Source of the DNA: Nocardioides carbamazepini
GTDB lineage: Bacteria > Actinomycetota > Actinomycetes > Propionibacteriales > Nocardioidaceae
NCBI RefSeq assembly: GCF_024614185.1
Contig: NZ_JAHTLF010000024.1
Location: forward strand, 186,025 to 250,024
Direction of reading: 5' to 3'
Length of the DNA: 64,000 bases
Position 1 is the stretch's first letter, and each line of letters opens with the position of its first letter. Shown here one piece after another: positions 61,421 through 64,000 of the stretch. Both the position numbers and the translations under genes were made by a program. Under the pieces are notes generated by a model that was not told the DNA's origin, searched no databases, and saw only the letters and a list, made by a program, of their open reading frames with translations.

Positions 61421-62638
61421 TCATCCGGTCACTCCCGCGATCGCGTCGAGGACGCCGGCGATCGCGCGGGCGAGGGCACCGTCGCCGGCCTCCACGAGCA
61501 GTCGACCGGCGACCAGGGCGCGGTCGACGGCGGCCTGGTCGTCAGGCAGGAAGTGCACGTCGAGGTGGGCGCCGAACTCCGCGAGCATCGCGACCACGTC
61601 GGCCTCGCGCCACCCCAGCGTCGGTCGCATCCGGTTGACCACGATCCGCACCCGCGGGTCGGGCACCAGCTCATGCGCCTCGGTGAGCGCCCGCGCCAAC
61701 CGAGCCAGGCCGACCGGGTCGGCGGAGCCGACGAGGACCAGCTCGTCGGCGACCTCCACCGCCTCCCGGGTGAGGCCGTTGCGCTCGGGGCGCCCGGTCA
61801 CCTCGCCGAGGTCGGGCTCGAGGCTGAACCCGGTGTCGAGCACGACCTGCCCGTCCTGACGGGCGCGCTCCACGATCGCCGTGAGGGTGCCCGGTCGCAG
61901 CTCCACCCAGCGGTCCGGCCGGGGCAGGCCGGTCAGCACCCGCAGGTGGTCCGACAGCCGGCGCTGCGCGGTCGTGAAGCGCTCGTCCAGCGTGCCCGCC
62001 CCCACCAGCCGGGCAGCGGCGAGCAGCCCGGACACCTCGTCGAGGATCCCCAGCTGCTGCGCCACCGCGCCGCCGTGGGGATCGGCGTCGATCAGCAGGG
62101 TGGTCAGGCCACGGCGGGCAAGCTCACCGGCGAGACCACCGGCGAGGGTCGTGCGGCCCGGGGCACCCCCGGCTCCCCAGACGGTCAGCACCCGCCCCGC
62201 CGACCCGCCGACCCGCTCCGGCGCTGGCGCCGGCACGGCGGGCACCGACGGGTCGTCGTACGGCGGGCCGGGATCGGTCACATCGGTCGGAAGCCGGGCG
62301 ATCAGGTCGGCCAGCTCGCTCGCCCGGTCAGCGGCCAGCACCGTGACGATGCCGATCCGGGCGGCGCGGGGCCGGGTGAGCTCGGGATCGGCCGCGACGC
62401 CGACCACCCGGACGCCGTGCCGGACCAGGTCGTCGACCGCCCCCTGGTCGAGTCCCGGGAGGTCGGTCGCAACGACGGCGACCTCGGCCTGGCCGGTGCG
62501 CGCCGCCGCAAGCAGGTCGGCGACATCGACGCAGCGCCGGAGCAGCACCGTGCCGGGGTGCTCGGTGAGCGCGGCCAGCGCCCGTGACTCCCAGGCCGCG
62601 CCCGAGGACACCAGCAGGACCACCGTCACGCGCGGCAT
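61421..62638 (-). CDS. CpaE/MinD-like ATPase with altered P-loop
   Basis: This 405-residue protein has an N-terminal receiver-like domain (residues 1-~115) and a MinD/ParA-type domain from ~150, the layout of CpaE of Tad pilus systems. The nucleotide loop reads WGAGGAPGRTTLAGGLA, so the expected Lys of the Walker A is Arg, and the deviant-Walker first Lys is missing. DADPHGGAVAQQLG and VNRMRPTLG follow the MinD pattern. It lies 7 bp downstream of a SAF-domain gene. No other Tad genes are visible, so the partner system is unknown. Confidence 0.8.
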   Translation of the reverse strand: MPRVTVVLLVSSGAAWESRALAALTEHPGTVLLRRCVDVADLLAAARTGQAEVAVVATDLPGLDQGAVDDLVRHGVRVVGVAADPELTRPRAARIGIVTVLAADRASELADLIARLPTDVTDPGPPYDDPSVPAVPAPAPERVGGSAGRVLTVWGAGGAPGRTTLAGGLAGELARRGLTTLLIDADPHGGAVAQQLGILDEVSGLLAAARLVGAGTLDERFTTAQRRLSDHLRVLTGLPRPDRWVELRPGTLTAIVERARQDGQVVLDTGFSLEPDLGEVTGRPERNGLTREAVEVADELVLVGSADPVGLARLARALTEAHELVPDPRVRIVVNRMRPTLGWREADVVAMLAEFGAHLDVHFLPDDQAAVDRALVAGRLLVEAGDGALARAIAGVLDAIAGVTG

Positions 62639-62645
62639 CCGCGCC

Positions 62646-63371
62646 TCACGACCGCTGCAGGATCCGGATGACCGGGTCCTGCAAGGCACCGAGGAGCCCC
62701 TCGAACTCAGCCGCCCGCTCGTCGTCGACCGCCACGACCAGCTGGCGCGCTCCGGTGACGGCGAAGGTGTCGTCGTACGCCGGCGCGGCCACGACGGTCA
62801 CGCCACTGAGCGCCGGTCCGTCGCCCTCGGCCTTGCCGGCGGCACCGCGGCCGGCACCGCGGCCGGCGTCGGCCGGAGTGTCGGACGGAGCGCCGAGAGC
62901 GGAGCCGTCGGTGAGCCACACGTCGACGATGGAACCTGTCGTCACGTCCGGGGGCACCCGGTTGGGGTCGACCTCGAGCGGAACCCGCAGCACCGCCTCC
63001 TCCTCCGCGGCGCCGACGGCCGAGCGGGCCAGGAGCTCGCCCTCGCCGATCGCCCGGACCAGGACCAGGTCGTCGGGCACCGGCTCGTCCGCCGCGAAGT
63101 AGCGCTCGAGCATCGCGTCGTCGGCGAACCGCACCCGTTGCACGGCGAGGGCATCGGCGGCCACCGGAGCCCCGGCGCCTCGATCCCCCGCCATCGCCCA
63201 CACGGCCACCGTGTCGTCGGCGGCCGCGAGCAGCCGAGCCCCGACGACGACCGAGCCCGTCACGAGCAGCACGCCGAACCACAGCCTGGGGTCACGCCAG
63301 GCCGGACGCGCCACCCGCTGGGCAGGTGGCGGAGCAGGCGTGCCCGTCGAACTCCCGAGATCCCGAGTCAC
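62646..63371 (-). CDS. SAF-domain membrane protein (CpaB/RcpC-like)
   Basis: This 241-residue protein has a short Pro-rich cytosolic start, one membrane helix (LWFGVLLVTGSVVVGARLL, about 34-52) and a SAF-like beta domain (VWAMAGDRGAGAPVAADALAVQRVRF... and LVRAIGEGELLARSAV). This is the CpaB/RcpC arrangement of Flp/Tad pilus assembly, where the SAF domain may bind wall glycan. The GTG at 63371 is the likely start; the ribosome site is weak. It precedes the CpaE-like gene by 7 bp and is coupled functionally to it by position. Confidence 0.78.
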   Translation of the reverse strand: MTRDLGSSTGTPAPPPAQRVARPAWRDPRLWFGVLLVTGSVVVGARLLAAADDTVAVWAMAGDRGAGAPVAADALAVQRVRFADDAMLERYFAADEPVPDDLVLVRAIGEGELLARSAVGAAEEEAVLRVPLEVDPNRVPPDVTTGSIVDVWLTDGSALGAPSDTPADAGRGAGRGAAGKAEGDGPALSGVTVVAAPAYDDTFAVTGARQLVVAVDDERAAEFEGLLGALQDPVIRILQRS

Positions 63372-63473
63372 CGGGACATCATGCCGGGAGGCGACCGAGG
63401 ACGTCACCCGCTCATCCACAGGATCGCGGTGCCGCTGGCCGCATCGGTCGGTCCCGGATGCGACGATGGGACC

Positions 63474-63716
63474 ATGCCCGACAGCCAGGACGGACCCCGG
63501 TTCCTGACGCTCGCCGACGTCGCCGAGGTGCTCAGCACCTCCAGCGCGCAGGTCTACGCGCTGGTGCGGCGCGGCGAGCTGCCGGCGATCAAGATCGGCG
63601 GTCGCGGGCAGTGGCGGGTGGAGCGCAGCCGGCTGGAGGACTACATCGCGCAGCAGTACCGCCAGACCGAGCAGTACGTCGCCGACCACCCCTTCGTGGA
63701 GAGCGAGCCGGAGTAG
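63474..63716 (+). CDS. Excisionase/BldC-type helix-turn-helix protein
   Basis: This 80-residue protein has the MerR-like single winged helix-turn-helix: FLTLADVAEVLSTSSAQVYALVRRGELPAIKIGGRGQWRVERSRLEDYI. The QWRVERSRLE wing is typical of HTH_17 proteins, including BldC-type developmental regulators and excisionases. The C-terminus is short and acidic. It is divergent from the SAF/CpaE pair with 102 bp between and may regulate it. No phage genes are adjacent, so a regulator is more likely than an excisionase. Confidence 0.88.
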   Translation: MPDSQDGPRFLTLADVAEVLSTSSAQVYALVRRGELPAIKIGGRGQWRVERSRLEDYIAQQYRQTEQYVADHPFVESEPE

Positions 63717-63789
63717 TCCGCACCGGCCGACCACACGGGCCCTTGCCACCGCGCGGATCCGCCCGGGACGAATCCGCACGAGAGGGGTC

Positions 63790-63819
63790 TTGACGGTTCG
63801 AACATGTGTTCGATAGGAT
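63790..63819 (+). promoter_or_regulatory. LexA (SOS) box within a leaderless promoter
   Basis: TTGACG (-35, 63790-63795) and TAGGAT (-10, 63814-63819) are 18 bp apart. The spacer contains TCGAAC-ATGT-GTTCGA at 63798-63813, a perfect match to the actinobacterial SOS box TCGAAC-N4-GTTCGA. The ATG lies 6 nt after the -10. LexA bound here would block RNA polymerase. Confidence 0.85.
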
Positions 63820-63825
63820 GAGCGC

Positions 63826-64000
63826 ATGACTTCTCCCGGAGCGCTCGACACGGCCACCACCGTGGCCGAGCGCGCCGCGGAGCTGGCCGGCGGTGACTGG
63901 GACCTGATCGACGGTCCCGGCGCGGTGACGGCCGTGGAAGCGGTGGTCGCCGCGCGGTCGTTCCTGGACGCCGCACTGCTGCGCGGCATCGACCGACTCG
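63826..64000 (+). CDS. Start of a DNA-damage-inducible gene, probably DUF222/HNH family (3' end outside window)
   Basis: Only 58 residues are visible: MTSPGALDTATTVAERAAELAGG, then AVTAVEAVVAARSFLDAALLRGIDRL. The Ala-rich helices ending in FLDAALLRGIDRL resemble the N-terminus of DUF222/HNH (13E12-like) proteins such as the gene at 9482. In mycobacteria several such genes are under LexA, which fits the SOS box directly upstream. The family call is tentative; the start and its regulation are well supported. Confidence 0.6.
   Translation, partial: MTSPGALDTATTVAERAAELAGGDWDLIDGPGAVTAVEAVVAARSFLDAALLRGIDRL

Overview
The window looks like chromosomal DNA of a high-GC actinobacterium, most likely Nocardioides or a close relative in the Nocardioidaceae. 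The reasons are the uniformly high GC, GTG starts, leaderless TAnnnT-N6-ATG starts, and a typical gene set: MoeZ, DUF3107, DUF2505, a ~1640-residue NAD-glutamate dehydrogenase, WS/DGAT, and Ku with separate LigD parts. The genus is an inference from gene content, not from a marker gene. I see no rRNA, tRNA or CRISPR.

Layout. 1-6.3 kb: housekeeping and stress genes (end of a multi-TM protein, thiol peroxidase, alkyltransferase-like protein, MoeZ, TetR regulator, DUF3107, PP2C phosphatase). 6.3-10.8 kb: an NHEJ repair locus (LigD polymerase and LigD ligase as two genes, divergent from ku), then a DUF222/HNH endonuclease. 10.9-14.2 kb: a divergent signalling cluster of FHA protein and atypical kinase on one side, vWA protein and PP2C phosphatase on the other, resembling the TerY-P triad. 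14.2-17.8 kb: an ABC-2 exporter operon with a membrane-anchored protein. 17.8-22.7 kb: NAD-glutamate dehydrogenase. 22.8-32.5 kb: a PucR-type regulator and a tightly coupled catabolic operon (aldehyde dehydrogenase, NCS1 permease, FAD amine oxidase, second aldehyde dehydrogenase, type III CoA-transferase, glutaryl-CoA dehydrogenase). It reads as a route from a nitrogenous compound through a semialdehyde and dicarboxylate such as glutarate to crotonyl-CoA. 32.5-39.9 kb: two DUF2505 paralogues, an XRE-cupin regulator opposite a methyltransferase and an MFS exporter, a WS/DGAT acyltransferase translationally coupled to a 58-residue membrane protein, and a cupredoxin lipoprotein coupled to a polytopic membrane protein.

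40.0-60.7 kb is the accessory centrepiece, a polymorphic-toxin locus read on the minus strand. A 4001-residue membrane-anchored Rhs/YD-repeat protein carries Kelch-like, LamG-like, RCC1-like and glycine-rich insertions. It ends in a WHH-type HNH nuclease tip followed by an overlapping small immunity gene. Downstream are a start-less orphan Rhs C-terminal cassette with a different tip and an overlapping SUKH-like immunity gene, then two further Rhs core fragments. An IS3-family element lies between those fragments and is itself split by an IS30-family element. A 994-bp direct repeat shared by the main gene and the orphan cassette could serve for tip switching by recombination.

60.8-64.0 kb: a MazF-type toxin-antitoxin pair, an unpaired CpaE-like/SAF-domain gene pair, an excisionase-type HTH protein, and the start of a gene whose leaderless promoter contains a perfect actinobacterial LexA (SOS) box.
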